Below are positions 42,533 through 50,137 of a stretch of 64,000 bases of DNA, one piece after another (the first letter of the stretch is position 1; each line of letters starts with the position of its first letter). The notes under the pieces are model-generated. The model was not told the DNA's origin and searched no databases. It worked only from the letters and a program-made list of their open reading frames with translations. The DNA is from Treponema sp. (lineage in GTDB: Bacteria > Spirochaetota > Spirochaetia > Treponematales > Breznakiellaceae), in NCBI GenBank assembly GCA_009777335.1, contig WRMC01000001.1, forward strand, positions 1 to 64,000. The letters run 5' to 3'. The translations under genes and the position numbers were made by a program.

Positions 42533-42686
42533 TATTTCCCCCCTTTGGAATTTAGTAAGGGGCCCCTGCTGGTGTCGCTTTTAAAGCTTTACCGGCAAGA
42601 ACCCGCACCGGGATACCAGCCCCGGTGTGTACGAGAAAACAAACTGTCCTATCGGGGGCTGGGCGGCCCCCTTTAGATTTTTTTTC

Positions 42687-43079
42687 TTACTGAACTTCAA
42701 CAGTACCGCCGGCGGCAGTGATCTGATCCTTGATTTTTGCGGCGTCTTCTTTCGAGACCCCCTCTTTAAGAGGCTTGGGGGCACCTTCTACCAGGTCTTT
42801 GGCTTCCTTTAGACCCAGGCCCGTGACGGCCCGGACTTCTTTAATGACCGCAATTTTCTTGGAATCATCAAATGCCTTGAGAACCACGTTGAATTCCGTC
42901 TGTTCCTCCGCAGCCGAGGCGGCGGGGGCGGCTCCGGCGGCGGCACCAACGGCGGCGACGGCTACGGGAGCGGCGGCGGAAACACCAAACTTCTCTTCCA
43001 TTGCTTTAACCAGCTCTGAAACCTCCAGAACGGTCATTGAAGCAATCGCTTCTAAAATTTCATCTTTTGTGGCTGCCAT
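42687..43079 (-). CDS. rplL: 50S ribosomal protein L7/L12
   Basis: 130 aa with the N-terminal dimer helix pair, an Ala/Gly hinge (about residues 35-58) and the C-terminal '[21 protein letters not shown]' factor-binding domain. The AAGGAGA ribosome site lies upstream. It forms the ribosome stalk with L10. Confidence 0.98.
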   Translation of the reverse strand: MAATKDEILEAIASMTVLEVSELVKAMEEKFGVSAAAPVAVAAVGAAAGAAPAASAAEEQTEFNVVLKAFDDSKKIAVIKEVRAVTGLGLKEAKDLVEGAPKPLKEGVSKEDAAKIKDQITAAGGTVEVQ

Positions 43080-43153
43080 ATTATCTTCTCCTTAATAAAA
43101 CCTGGCCCCCCATACGGGAAGCTCTTCAATCTTTAGCCTGACAGAACAGCAGC

Positions 43154-43189
43154 CTGCGGAGCCCTGGGTTTCACCCTGGGGGACCGCAG
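43154..43189 (-). promoter_or_regulatory. Hairpin in the rplJ-rplL gap
   Basis: CTGCGG...CCGCAG encloses an inner CCCTGGG/CCCAGGG stem. No U-run follows, so this looks like an RNA-processing or read-through control hairpin setting the high L7/L12 ratio. That role is inference. Confidence 0.5.
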
Positions 43190-43208
43190 AAGTCTGACGG
43201 GCCTTGGT

Positions 43209-43745
43209 TCAATTTTTTTGGTCCGCGATGGCCTGGATGGTCCTGACCAGCCGGGAGGGCACATCGTTGAGGGCCGCCGCCAGGTTTCTGGCCGGGGCGT
43301 TCATCACCGACATGAGCATGGAAATCAATTCCAGGCGGGAGGGAAGCTTCGAAAAGGCCTCAACCTGCTGGGCAGTGTAGAGATCCTTCCCCATGTAGCC
43401 CCCCTTCACCTCCAGGGCAGGGGCCTCCCTCATAAACTCAAAGAGAACCTTGGCCACCTCATTGGCATCTTGGGGGGCTATGGCCACCGCCGTGGGACCC
43501 ACCAAATATTCCGCCACATCGGCGGGGGCCGAGAGTTCCCCAAAGGCCAGCCGGGCAAAGTGGTTCTTTACCACCTTGTATTGGGCTCCCTTGCCCCGAA
43601 GCTGCCTCCGGAGGTCGGTGATCTGTTCCACCGTAAGCCCCCGGTAGTCGGTGAAGATAAAATCTTCAGCTTCCGAGAAGGAATCCTTTAGCTCCCCTAT
43701 GGCCTGGATTTTTGATTCCTGTAATTTTTTTGCTACTATCGCCAT
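43209..43745 (-). CDS. rplJ: 50S ribosomal protein L10
   Basis: 178 aa with 'DYRGLTVEQITDLRRQLR' and 'VVKNHFARLAF', then the C-terminal helix that binds L7/L12 dimers. It begins 4 bp after rplA. Confidence 0.98.
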   Translation of the reverse strand: MAIVAKKLQESKIQAIGELKDSFSEAEDFIFTDYRGLTVEQITDLRRQLRGKGAQYKVVKNHFARLAFGELSAPADVAEYLVGPTAVAIAPQDANEVAKVLFEFMREAPALEVKGGYMGKDLYTAQQVEAFSKLPSRLELISMLMSVMNAPARNLAAALNDVPSRLVRTIQAIADQKN

Positions 43746-43749
43746 GGTC

Positions 43750-44430
43750 TTAGCCCTCGTCCTTGATGTTTACCCAGACCCCGGGGCCCATGGTAGAAGC
43801 CACCGACACGGTGCGGATAAACTCCCCCTTGGCGTCGGCGGGGCGCTTGCGCTTAATTTCTTCAACGACCGTCTGGACATTCTCTGCCACCTTTGCGGCG
43901 TCCATGGAAACCTTGCCCACCGCCAGGTGGACCACCCCGGTCTTGTCGGCCCGGAACTCGGTCCGGCCCTTCTGCAGTTCCGCCAGGGCACCCTTAAGGT
44001 CAAAGGTAACGGTTCCGGTCTTGGGGTTAGGCATGAGCCCCTTGCGGCCCAGGACCATCCCCAGCTTGCCCACGTCCTTCATCATGTCGGGGGTAGCCAC
44101 CGCCACGTCAAAGTCGGTCCAGCCGGCCCTTACCTTTTCGATAAGCTCATCGGCACCCACGTAGACCGCACCGGCCTCCTGGGCTTCCTTTTCCTTTTCG
44201 GGCTTGCAGAAAACCAGGATCTTCTTTTCTCCCCTGAACTGGTTGGGAAGAATCACCGTATCCCGGACAGACTGGCTCTTCTTTAGGTTTACCTTTACCG
44301 AAAGATCCACCGTCTCGTCAAACTTGGCCTTGGACAGGGACTTTACGAGCCCCAGGGCCTCGTTGAGTTCGAAGGTCGCTTCGGTGTCGTAGGTCTTTAC
44401 GCTCTCGGAGTATTTTTTCCCATGCTTCAT
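43750..44430 (-). CDS. rplA: 50S ribosomal protein L1
   Basis: 226 aa. Two-domain L1 with '[15 protein letters not shown]' and '[12 protein letters not shown]', the rRNA-binding signature. In other bacteria L1 also represses its own operon. Overlaps the rplK stop by 4 bp. Confidence 0.98.
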   Translation of the reverse strand: MKHGKKYSESVKTYDTEATFELNEALGLVKSLSKAKFDETVDLSVKVNLKKSQSVRDTVILPNQFRGEKKILVFCKPEKEKEAQEAGAVYVGADELIEKVRAGWTDFDVAVATPDMMKDVGKLGMVLGRKGLMPNPKTGTVTFDLKGALAELQKGRTEFRADKTGVVHLAVGKVSMDAAKVAENVQTVVEEIKRKRPADAKGEFIRTVSVASTMGPGVWVNIKDEG

Positions 44431-44858
44431 TTTTCTACCTCCACTCCCATGGACCGGGCGGTCCCGGCGATTATTCTCATGGCATGATCCAGATCGTTAG
44501 CCGAAAGATCAACCATTTTGGTCTTGGCAATTTCTTCGCACTTGGCCTTGCTTAGGGTTCCTACCTTTACCTTGTGGCTCTCGGGAGAACCCTTCTCCAT
44601 GTCCAGGGCCTTTTTGATCAGGACCGAGGCCGGGGGAGTTTTGAGGATGAAGGAAAAGGTCTTGTCCGCATAGACCGTCAGGACCACCGGAATCACGAGC
44701 CCGGGCTCCATGGACTTGGTCCGGTCATTGAACTGCTGGACGAAGGTGGGGGCGCTTACCCCATGGGGCCCCAGGGCAGGACCCACCGGAGGAGCCGGAG
44801 TCGCCTTTCCCGCAGGGCATTGCAATTTTACCATGGCCGCTATTCTCTTCTTTGCCAT
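44427..44858 (-). CDS. rplK: 50S ribosomal protein L11
   Basis: 143 aa with the N-terminal '[20 protein letters not shown]' thiostrepton-binding block and the C-terminal rRNA-binding '[13 protein letters not shown]' end. Confidence 0.98.
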   Translation of the reverse strand: MAKKRIAAMVKLQCPAGKATPAPPVGPALGPHGVSAPTFVQQFNDRTKSMEPGLVIPVVLTVYADKTFSFILKTPPASVLIKKALDMEKGSPESHKVKVGTLSKAKCEEIAKTKMVDLSANDLDHAMRIIAGTARSMGVEVEK

Positions 44859-44876
44859 TTTACTATCCTCTTTCTC

Positions 44877-45440
44877 TTAGACTTTTTCCACCTGTAAAAG
44901 GTCCACTTCTACAGGGGTGTTCCGGCCGAAAATACCGACCATAACTTTCAACTTGTTTTTTTCCTGATTAACCTCTTCGATGGTCCCCGTAAAGGACTCG
45001 AAGGGCCCGTCGATGATCTTAACCTGCTCCCCGGCGGCAAAGGTCTGCCGGGACTTCACCGGCCGCTCGCCCCTCATCTCGCCGGCCTTCTGGAGGATGC
45101 TCCGGGCCTCGTCCCCCGATAGGGGGCTGGGCTTCCGGTTCGCCGGGGTCCCCACAAAACCCGTCACCCCCTGGATCTTCTTGATCTGGGAGCAGACTAT
45201 CTTCCAGCCCTGTTCTTCGTTGGGCAGATCCATCTCGATCAGGATGTAGCCCGGGAGGAACTTCCGGGTCTGGGTCCGCTTCTTGCCGTCCCTCACCTCT
45301 ACCACCTCTTCGGAGGGAATCTTCACGTCCCGGATCACATCCTTATCCAGGTCCCCCGAATCGGTCATCATGCGGATAGTTTTTTCTATCTTGTTCTCGT
45401 AACCCGAATAGGTGTGGAGAACATACCAGCCCGTAGCCAT
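44877..45440 (-). CDS. nusG: Transcription termination/antitermination protein NusG
   Basis: 187 aa. N-terminal NGN domain 'GWYVLHTYSGYENKI' and 'FLPGYILIEMDL', then a KOW domain 'GEQVKIIDGPFESFTG'. It couples RNA polymerase with Rho or ribosomes. It sits 18 bp downstream of secE, the usual order. Confidence 0.98.
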   Translation of the reverse strand: MATGWYVLHTYSGYENKIEKTIRMMTDSGDLDKDVIRDVKIPSEEVVEVRDGKKRTQTRKFLPGYILIEMDLPNEEQGWKIVCSQIKKIQGVTGFVGTPANRKPSPLSGDEARSILQKAGEMRGERPVKSRQTFAAGEQVKIIDGPFESFTGTIEEVNQEKNKLKVMVGIFGRNTPVEVDLLQVEKV

Positions 45441-45458
45441 ACCGTCCCTTCTGCGTAC

Positions 45459-45638
45459 CTAAAAAATCGCCTGCACCCCAAGGAGGAGCAGTACATCGAT
45501 GAGGCCCAGGATCGCCGCTATTATAATGGTAGAAATGATCACCACCTTGACGGAGCTAATCACATCATCCCTGCCGGGCCAGATAACTTTTCTAAGTTCT
45601 GCGTACGATTCTTTTATGAATTGAACAATCTTGTTCAT
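45459..45638 (-). CDS. secE: Preprotein translocase subunit SecE (59 aa)
   Basis: A short frame: MNKIVQFIKESYAELRKVIW then PGRDDVISSVKVVIISTIII, ending with a single hydrophobic span. The 'ELRKVIWPGRDD' amphipathic helix and one transmembrane helix are the SecE core. It stabilises SecY in the translocon. Position before nusG confirms it. Confidence 0.95.
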   Translation of the reverse strand: MNKIVQFIKESYAELRKVIWPGRDDVISSVKVVIISTIIIAAILGLIDVLLLLGVQAIF

Positions 45639-45689
45639 CGTTTCCCCGCTAAATCCTTTTCATGGTGGCCCCTACAAGCCCCGTCGAAA

Positions 45690-45709
45690 TTCAGGCGCAG
45701 CAAGCCTCG
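45690..45709 (-). repeat. 20-bp copy of the tRNA-Trp 3' end, 200 bp downstream of the tRNA
   Basis: TTCAGGCGCAGCAAGCCTCG at 45690-45709 is identical to 45890-45909, which spans the acceptor stem and part of the T-stem of tRNA-Trp. The offset is exactly 200 bp. It lies in the leader between tRNA-Trp and secE. Confidence 0.85.
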
Positions 45710-45714
45710 CCCTC

Positions 45715-45824
45715 CAAGCCTCGACATCCTGTCTCGGCTCTCCGGGCGGGGTTTGTCCCTTTCGGCGCCATCCATGGCGCCTTTTCCTCCCACCTGGTCG
45801 GCGGGCCAAACCCTTCGAGGCTTG
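45715..45824. repeat. Nested stem-loop element in the secE leader
   Basis: Three nested inverted repeats: CAAGCCTCGA/TCGAGGCTTG (45715-45724, 45815-45824), GGGTTTG/CAAACCC (45749-45755, 45807-45813) and GGCGCCAT/ATGGCGCC (45764-45771, 45774-45781). Together they would fold the 110-nt segment into one long branched hairpin in the RNA upstream of secE. Confidence 0.7.
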
Positions 45825-45891
45825 TCCTGGTAATATGCTACCAACATCCTCTAAGCAATTTTATCCCACTAATGGAATAACTAACTGCTTT

Positions 45892-45964
<73 letters not shown>

Positions 45965-45968
45965 CTGG

Positions 45969-46034
45969 GCTCAAGGATATGACTAGGATAGTCATATCCT
46001 TGAGCTTGAAAAAACAGGCCTTGCCTGTTTTTTC
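45969..46034 (-). repeat. Tandem double hairpin between rpmG and tRNA-Trp
   Basis: Reading down the minus strand after the rpmG stop: a perfect 12-bp stem with arms GAAAAAACAGGC/GCCTGTTTTTTC (46008-46034), then a perfect 17-bp stem with 3-nt loop (45969-46005, arms beginning GCTCAAGGATATGACTA). The first has the look of a bidirectional intrinsic terminator whose T-run is inside the stem. Similar pairs occur at 46256-46321 and 46464-46512. Confidence 0.75.
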
Positions 46035-46039
46035 ACTAT

Positions 46040-46216
46040 TTACTTCACCCGGGTCTCTTTGTGGACCGTGTGTTTTCTGTCGTGGGGACAGTACTTTTTA
46101 AACTCCAGCTTCTCCTGGGTGTTCCTGCGGTTCTTGCTGGTGGTATAGTTCCTGCGCTTGCAATCATCACACTGGAGAGCAATAAGCTCCACCACCTGTC
46201 TCTTACTCTTAGCCAT
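46040..46216 (-). CDS. rpmG: 50S ribosomal protein L33 (58 aa)
   Basis: [20 protein letters not shown], then the '[12 protein letters not shown]' core and '[19 protein letters not shown]'. The first zinc pair CDDC is intact, but the second pair has only one Cys (CPHD in place of CxxC). It lies between tRNA-Thr and tRNA-Trp, as in many bacteria. Confidence 0.94.
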   Translation of the reverse strand: MAKSKRQVVELIALQCDDCKRRNYTTSKNRRNTQEKLEFKKYCPHDRKHTVHKETRVK

Positions 46217-46255
46217 CTCTATCTCCTACCAATTTTCCTTAGCAAGATAAGGCGT

Positions 46256-46331
46256 GGAGTTTGGTGCTAGCCCGGAGGGATAGTACCAAACTCCAAGCTT
46301 AAAAACCGAAGGTTTTTAAGCAGCCCTCAAT
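46256..46331 (-). repeat. Double hairpin with a copy of the tRNA-Thr 3' end
   Basis: Minus strand: ATTGAGGGCTGC (46320-46331), identical to the end of tRNA-Thr plus its downstream bases, then GCTTAAAAACC/GGTTTTTAAGC (46297-46321), then GGAGTTTGGT/ACCAAACTCC (46256-46294). The order copies what follows the real tRNA-Thr, 191 bp upstream. Confidence 0.75.
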
Positions 46332-46463
46332 GAAGGTCCATACCTTTGGTATGTACCTTCGATAACCGTCGTCACCTCGGTCATGTCTGTGCAAGCACAG
46401 CCGCGACACTCGGTTCCTAGGTTATTCAGAATCGCGAAGCGCCACCCTTAGCAGATGAGCCGT

Positions 46464-46512
46464 GGAGTTTATGTAGTAAACTCCTAAGCTAAAAACCCGC
46501 AGGGTTTTTAGC
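46464..46512 (-). repeat. Double hairpin directly downstream of tRNA-Thr
   Basis: GCTAAAAACCC/GGGTTTTTAGC (46488-46512, perfect 11 bp) follows the tRNA discriminator base, then GGAGTTTA/TAAACTCC (46464-46484). Likely a terminator or tRNA 3'-processing signal. Confidence 0.75.
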
Positions 46513-46585
46513 AGCCCTCAATCAGAATCGAACTGATGACCTCATCCTTACCATGGATACGCTCTGCCAACTGAGCTATAAGGGC
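46513..46585 (-). tRNA. tRNA-Thr (anticodon GGT)
   Basis: Minus strand GCCCTTA...TGAGGGC-T cloverleaf with D-arm AGCTCAGTTGGCAGAGC, anticodon loop ATGGTAA and T-loop TTCGATT. 73 nt, CCA not encoded. Confidence 0.96.
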
Positions 46586-46808
46586 ACAATACGCTTATTC
46601 TACTATAAGTTTGGGCAGAATAGCAATTTTCCATACTTTAGTCAACCGGTTTGGGGGAAATTTTGAAAAAACCTTCCTCTTTTTATGGAAAGTTTTACAG
46701 AAATATCCTCGTTCTATCTAGCTCCCATGGCTGCCCTGGGGCCCCCATGAGCCCTTATTCCCCCAAATAGATCCAATAAGGCCGTTACCGGGGTTATAAA
46801 AATTAATG

Positions 46809-46836
46809 TTGCTTTTCCTATAAAAGGTGTTATAGT
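46809..46836 (+). promoter_or_regulatory. Candidate promoter giving a near-leaderless transcript
   Basis: TTGCTT (46809-46814), a 16-bp spacer and TATAGT (46831-46836) end only 6 bp before the ATG at 46843. Transcription would start about at the start codon. No ribosome site is at normal spacing. Confidence 0.4.
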
Positions 46837-46842
46837 TATTCC

Positions 46843-47661
46843 ATGGAAATACTACATTATCCCGCAGAGGCTCTTCCCTTTGTCCGGGCTCCCCAAAGTA
46901 AGGCGGTCCACCAGGGAATCCTGGACACCATCGTCATGAGGGACCGATCCACCCTTTCCCTTGGACTAGCCATGGTGAGGATCAAAAACCAGAAGCTCTA
47001 CCTGGATTATGGATGCAAGAGCATGCACAGCTATATCCTGGCCCTCTCGGAGCAGTCCGGAAAGGACAGGAGCAGCATCTACAATTGGCTCAGCATAGGT
47101 GAGACCTTTCTGGGACACCAGGAAGACCTGGCCAGGCATGGGTTTTCCAACCAGGACTCTTCAAAGCTCCCCCACCTGGCCAAGGCCCTCAGCCAGGGAC
47201 CCAAGGATGAGGTCCTCTCCCACCTGGTCAGCTTGAGCCACCGGGCCTTCCTCCGCTACGCCCGGTATGGTAATGAAGCACCAGCGGCCAGCACCCTGCC
47301 CCTCTCTGAGCTGGGCCCCGAGGCACCATCCCATTTCCCCAGCCCCCAGATCCCCCCCCACACCATGGACTACAGCTTCATCCATGGAGGCAAGGAAAGG
47401 GCCCTTCTAAGGGGAGGCCTGGGCCCAAGGGTCTTTAAGATGATCTTCCTGGCCATCCACATGGCCCAGAATGCCATAGAAAGGGGAGGCACGGTGGTGT
47501 CGGTCCACCTAAACAGCCAGGCAGAAAAAGAACGCTTCATGGAGATAGCCAGGGAGGCCAGAGCCCAGATGAGGGCCTCTGCCAAAGCCCCAGGGGTAAA
47601 AGAAAGCTCCCCGGGGAGGAGCACCCAACCCAGGGCCTCCAACAGGGGAAACACTTCCTAG
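46843..47661 (+). CDS. Unrecognised protein, 272 aa
   Basis: I do not recognise the family. The first 150 residues are predicted helical, with a segment 'LDYGCKSMHSYILALSEQSG' leading into 'KDRSSIYNWLSIGETFL' that has helix-turn-helix character. A Pro-rich linker (about residues 150-175) follows, then a second helical part with 'GPRVFKMIFLAIHMAQNAI', and a basic Ser/Pro-rich tail. No signal peptide or membrane span. Base composition is like the core genome. It is followed by a palindrome-rich gap and the FliG-like gene. A DNA-binding or partition-like role is only a guess. Confidence 0.7.
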   Translation: MEILHYPAEALPFVRAPQSKAVHQGILDTIVMRDRSTLSLGLAMVRIKNQKLYLDYGCKSMHSYILALSEQSGKDRSSIYNWLSIGETFLGHQEDLARHGFSNQDSSKLPHLAKALSQGPKDEVLSHLVSLSHRAFLRYARYGNEAPAASTLPLSELGPEAPSHFPSPQIPPHTMDYSFIHGGKERALLRGGLGPRVFKMIFLAIHMAQNAIERGGTVVSVHLNSQAEKERFMEIAREARAQMRASAKAPGVKESSPGRSTQPRASNRGNTS

Positions 47662-47669
47662 GACCCAGT

Positions 47670-47731
47670 GGACTAGTCTAAGCGCTTAGCCTAGTCCAGC
47701 TTCCATGCCTTGACGGCCGAAGATTTCGGCC
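47670..47731. promoter_or_regulatory. Two palindromes between the 272-aa gene and the FliG-like gene
   Basis: GGACTAG..CTAAGCGCTTAG..CTAGTCC (47670-47697) is a near-perfect 28-bp palindrome; GGCCGAA/TTCGGCC (47715-47731) is a 7-bp stem with a 3-nt loop. They could be a terminator for the first gene or an operator for the second. Confidence 0.5.
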
Positions 47732-47754
47732 CTAGGCTGGACATGGAGGCTACT

Positions 47755-48012
47755 ATGGGAGTAAAAGAAGATTTTTCCGCCCTCCTGGGAAGAACCAGCG
47801 AGGATACTATCCGCAGCCATATCGACATGGTCTCACCGGGCATGCTCGCCAAGGCCCTCAAGAACCTGGAGCCCGCCATACAGATCAAGGTCCTCCGCAA
47901 CATGGGCCCCGATTCTGCCCAGGCGGTGAAGGATCAAATGGAAGGAGAGATCCCGCCGGAGGACACAGAGGCAGCCCAGAGGGAGATACTGTCTATGGCG
48001 CAGGGGTATTAG
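47755..48012 (+). CDS. Orphan FliG-like domain protein, about 85 aa
   Basis: The chosen ATG at 47755 has GGAGG 5 bp upstream; in-frame ATGs at 47710 and 47743 would lengthen it. The product looks like one ARM-like FliG module: 'DMVSPGMLAKALKNLEP' matches the FliG pattern around 'V..LALALKGA', followed by 'IKVLRNMGPDSAQAVKDQME' (FliG 'I..NMSKRAA..L.ED.E') and 'DTEAAQREILSMAQ' (FliG 'VE.AQ..I....'). It lacks the N-terminal and torque-generating domains of the 330-residue rotor protein. It may modulate the flagellar switch or be a relic. Resemblance is by eye. Confidence 0.6.
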   Translation: MGVKEDFSALLGRTSEDTIRSHIDMVSPGMLAKALKNLEPAIQIKVLRNMGPDSAQAVKDQMEGEIPPEDTEAAQREILSMAQGY

Positions 48013-48100
48013 GTAGGGTAGGATTAAAGATGGTATCTACAATCAAGACAGACCAAATCCCCTATCGCTGGTCAGCAAGAAAATCCTATTGTCATTATTT

Positions 48101-48224
48101 CAACTAAGACCAACCGAGCTCATCTAGCTAACGCTGGACAGGAACCTTCACCCCGTGCGAGCTTCAAAATGCTCGCCCGGGACGAAGTTCCTGCTCCAGC
48201 ACAGATAGCCATGCGTAGTTAGAT
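48101..48224 (-). repeat. Repeat element R2, copy 2
   Basis: Arms GCTGGACAGGAACCTTCACC (48133-48152) and GACGAAGTTCCTGCTCCAGC (48181-48200) flank an inner GCGAGC/GCTCGC hairpin (48157-48176). The reverse complement matches the element at 30560-30740. Together with another small inverted repeat ATGGTAT/ATACCAT (48252-48275) it occupies the gene-free 48013-48374 interval; nothing else is recognised there. Confidence 0.75.
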
Positions 48225-48374
48225 AGAAGATGATTATCGAGAACCCCCTGCATGGTATAGCCGATGTCATACCATCATTGTTCATACTAAGGTGGTAGAA
48301 GAAAGCAGCTTTATATAGATCACAGGAAAGGTGTAGAGGCCAATCCAGGGTGGTAGTTATCTTTTCACCTATAA

Positions 48375-48664
48375 CTAGGTTCGTTTTTCTACCAATCTGC
48401 CTGTTATGTATTTGTGTATTATACTGGCAACCATTGTTTGATAGGGAAGTCCTTCTTCGATGGCCCTTAGTTTAATGCCATCAAGGTCAGCTTTGGATAT
48501 TCGAATGTTCATACGTTGGTCCTTAGTGTTTCTGCCGCTGTTTTGGACAAAAGGGTTTTCCAGGATTCTATATTTTTGGTAGATTTCCAGCCATCTTCTT
48601 CAAGGGATTCCATTAGTTTTTGTTCTTCATTGTCGGTGTATTTAACTTCTTTCATTCTTTGCAT
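48375..48664 (-). pseudogene. CopG/ribbon-helix-helix-type antitoxin, frameshifted
   Basis: The first frame from 48664 gives MQRMKEVKYTDNEEQKLMES plus a further stretch and stops at 48509. The second frame continues as 'NSGRNTKDQRMNIRIS', then 'KADLDGIKLRAIEEGLPYQT' and a tail ending 'GRLVEKRT', stop at 48375. The second part is the typical RHH antitoxin C-half; the first part is the usual N-half. Their junction needs a one-base shift around 48560-48600. An ATG at 48512 overlaps the first stop (ATGA), so the C-half might still be translated. No toxin partner is found beside it. Confidence 0.65.
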
Positions 48665-48667
48665 GAT

Positions 48668-49012
48668 TCATAACGTTCCATATATTACTTTCCCATGTTC
48701 TTTAATTGTTTTGTAAATATATCCAATTTTATCATTTAATTCGTTATATCTATTAAAATCTATTGCTAATAAATCGACGGGAATTTTAATTTTATTTTCA
48801 TATAATGCCATATAGATAGAATCTATAAGCTTTAGATTATTTTTTAATCCCTTTTTCAAGATGAGTAAATCGATATCGCTTTTTTCGGTATTGTTCCCAA
48901 TAGCGTATGAACCAAAAAGTATAATTTGGTCTGGTGAGGCGATTGAGATGATAATGTTGGTAATTTCCTCAATATATGGTATATTAATATCCATATTAGG
49001 TATTTTAATCAT
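48668..49012 (-). CDS. Minimal nucleotidyltransferase (MNT)-type protein, 114 aa
   Basis: The nucleotidyltransferase signature is 'LFGSYAIGNNTEKSDIDLLI', i.e. GS followed by DxD. A short size and the absence of other domains fit MntA-like antitoxins that AMPylate HEPN toxins. No HEPN gene is adjacent. The ATG at 49012 is preferred to a TTG four codons upstream. The gene is strikingly AT-rich compared with neighbours, suggesting transfer. Confidence 0.75.
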   Translation of the reverse strand: MIKIPNMDINIPYIEEITNIIISIASPDQIILFGSYAIGNNTEKSDIDLLILKKGLKNNLKLIDSIYMALYENKIKIPVDLLAIDFNRYNELNDKIGYIYKTIKEHGKVIYGTL

Positions 49013-49059
49013 TCCCCGGTTCAAAGATCAAGGGCAATAAATAATTAAAAGGAAGTGAA

Positions 49060-49088
49060 CCCCTCCAAACCCTGACAGGCTGGAGGGG
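49060..49088. terminator. Hairpin CCCCTCCA/TGGAGGGG
   Basis: A perfect 8-bp GC-rich stem in the gap between the nucleotidyltransferase and lipoprotein genes. No T-run follows directly. Confidence 0.4.
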
Positions 49089-49125
49089 ATGGGCTGAGTC
49101 CTTTCTATTGGAGAGGTGTGGAGAA

Positions 49126-49144
49126 ATTATTTTTGCAAAATAAT
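49126..49144 (-). terminator. Hairpin ATTATTTT/AAAATAAT after the 278-aa lipoprotein
   Basis: A perfect A/T stem 21 bp after the lipoprotein stop; weak as a terminator but in the right place. Confidence 0.35.
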
Positions 49145-49165
49145 CTTGCTCTCTGCCTACTGGGG

Positions 49166-49999
49166 TTAATTGCCAGCGAAAGAATCCGGATATGACGCGC
49201 CAATGGTACCGCCATTATTGGAGCTCCTGGTTAAGGCAGCATCGTTACCACTAGGATTAAATACTATATCCATGGGTGTATTTGTATCCATAGTGTTACC
49301 TGTCATACTTCCGCCAGTCATGGTGAAAGTACCTATAACATACACACCGCCGGAAGCGATACTATCGTCAACAGTGTTGTGATTGTCGTTAATTTCACCC
49401 CCTGACATAAAAAAATGACCATCTTGGCCTATAGTCACGGCTGCTCCATGGGAGCTGGAGTTAATTGTGTGGCCAGTTATTTTTGAGCCCTCAAGCATGG
49501 TAAAGTAACTGCCGGTGCCTGCAACATTTACCAAGGCAGTGCTACCGGTCTCTATACCTTGCAAGGTAATATTCTCCCCTATAATAAGGCGTGCTCCGTT
49601 GCTGATATTGAACAAATTCTGACTAGCTATCGAGTTCTTCTGTATGGTTATCTCTCCATCAAGACCTATTATGGTAAGTTCCCGGTTTGCCCTATTCAGG
49701 TTTAGCTGAGCTGTATTGGTTAGGCCCTGGTGCAGGAGCAGAGTGTATTCACCGTCAGGATTGTCCGCATCCACCACATAGGCAACAGCGGCATCTATAT
49801 CGTTGGCAGCAAATGAGGCAATGGGGGTGTCGCTGTCAAGGATGGGCGGCGCCTTGGCGTACAAGTCTAGGGAAATGTTGTCGTCGTCACCATTGATGTC
49901 TCGGTTGCCTCCTCCAGCCGGGTTGCTGCAGGCCGTAAAAACCAGTACATATATCGCAATAATGGCGGTTAAGATGGATAATTTGCTTAAAGTCTTCAT
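49166..49999 (-). CDS. Surface lipoprotein with beta-helix-like Gly/Thr repeats, about 277 aa
   Basis: The ATG at 49999 has AGGAG 7 bp upstream and is followed by a signal with lipobox 'LVFTAC' and a Gly/Asn linker. The mature part has short strand-turn repeats such as 'NGARLIIGENITLQGI', 'GSYFTMLEGSKITGHT', 'GHFFMSGGEINDN' and 'GTFTMTGGSMTGNT', the pattern of right-handed parallel beta-helices in treponemal surface proteins. AT-rich. It is divergent from an XRE regulator, the same layout as the 51.1-52.6 kb pair. Confidence 0.75.
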   Translation of the reverse strand: MKTLSKLSILTAIIAIYVLVFTACSNPAGGGNRDINGDDDNISLDLYAKAPPILDSDTPIASFAANDIDAAVAYVVDADNPDGEYTLLLHQGLTNTAQLNLNRANRELTIIGLDGEITIQKNSIASQNLFNISNGARLIIGENITLQGIETGSTALVNVAGTGSYFTMLEGSKITGHTINSSSHGAAVTIGQDGHFFMSGGEINDNHNTVDDSIASGGVYVIGTFTMTGGSMTGNTMDTNTPMDIVFNPSGNDAALTRSSNNGGTIGASYPDSFAGN

Positions 50000-50137
50000 G
50001 TCTGAACTCCTATTAGTTTTCATCTTATAAAAACACTAAAATCTTCATTTTTAGAGATTTTATAGTTAATTCCTATTTTTACATCTTAACAAGGGTAAAT
50101 GTTGATACCCATTCTATATTACTATTGGAGATATTTT

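Larger units (their letters stand above)
46217..46512. other. Structured spacer between rpmG and tRNA-Thr
   Basis: No gene is seen. The segment is nearly all inverted repeats: two double hairpins (46256-46321 and 46464-46512), a 29-nt stem-loop with arms GAAGGTCCATACC/GGTATGTACCTTC (46332-46360), and a long imperfect stem around CTGTGC/GCACAG (about 46365-46432). Confidence 0.7.

Noticed and set aside
45639-45891. Small frames on both strands between secE and tRNA-Trp
   Set aside because: They arise from GC-rich hairpin sequence; no start signals and no homology in sight. The structured non-coding reading explains the region better.
46360-46440. Possible third tRNA between rpmG and tRNA-Thr
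   Set aside because: A CTGTGC/GCACAG stem-loop and flanking pairs exist, but no anticodon arm, T-loop TTCRA or acceptor stem can be formed.
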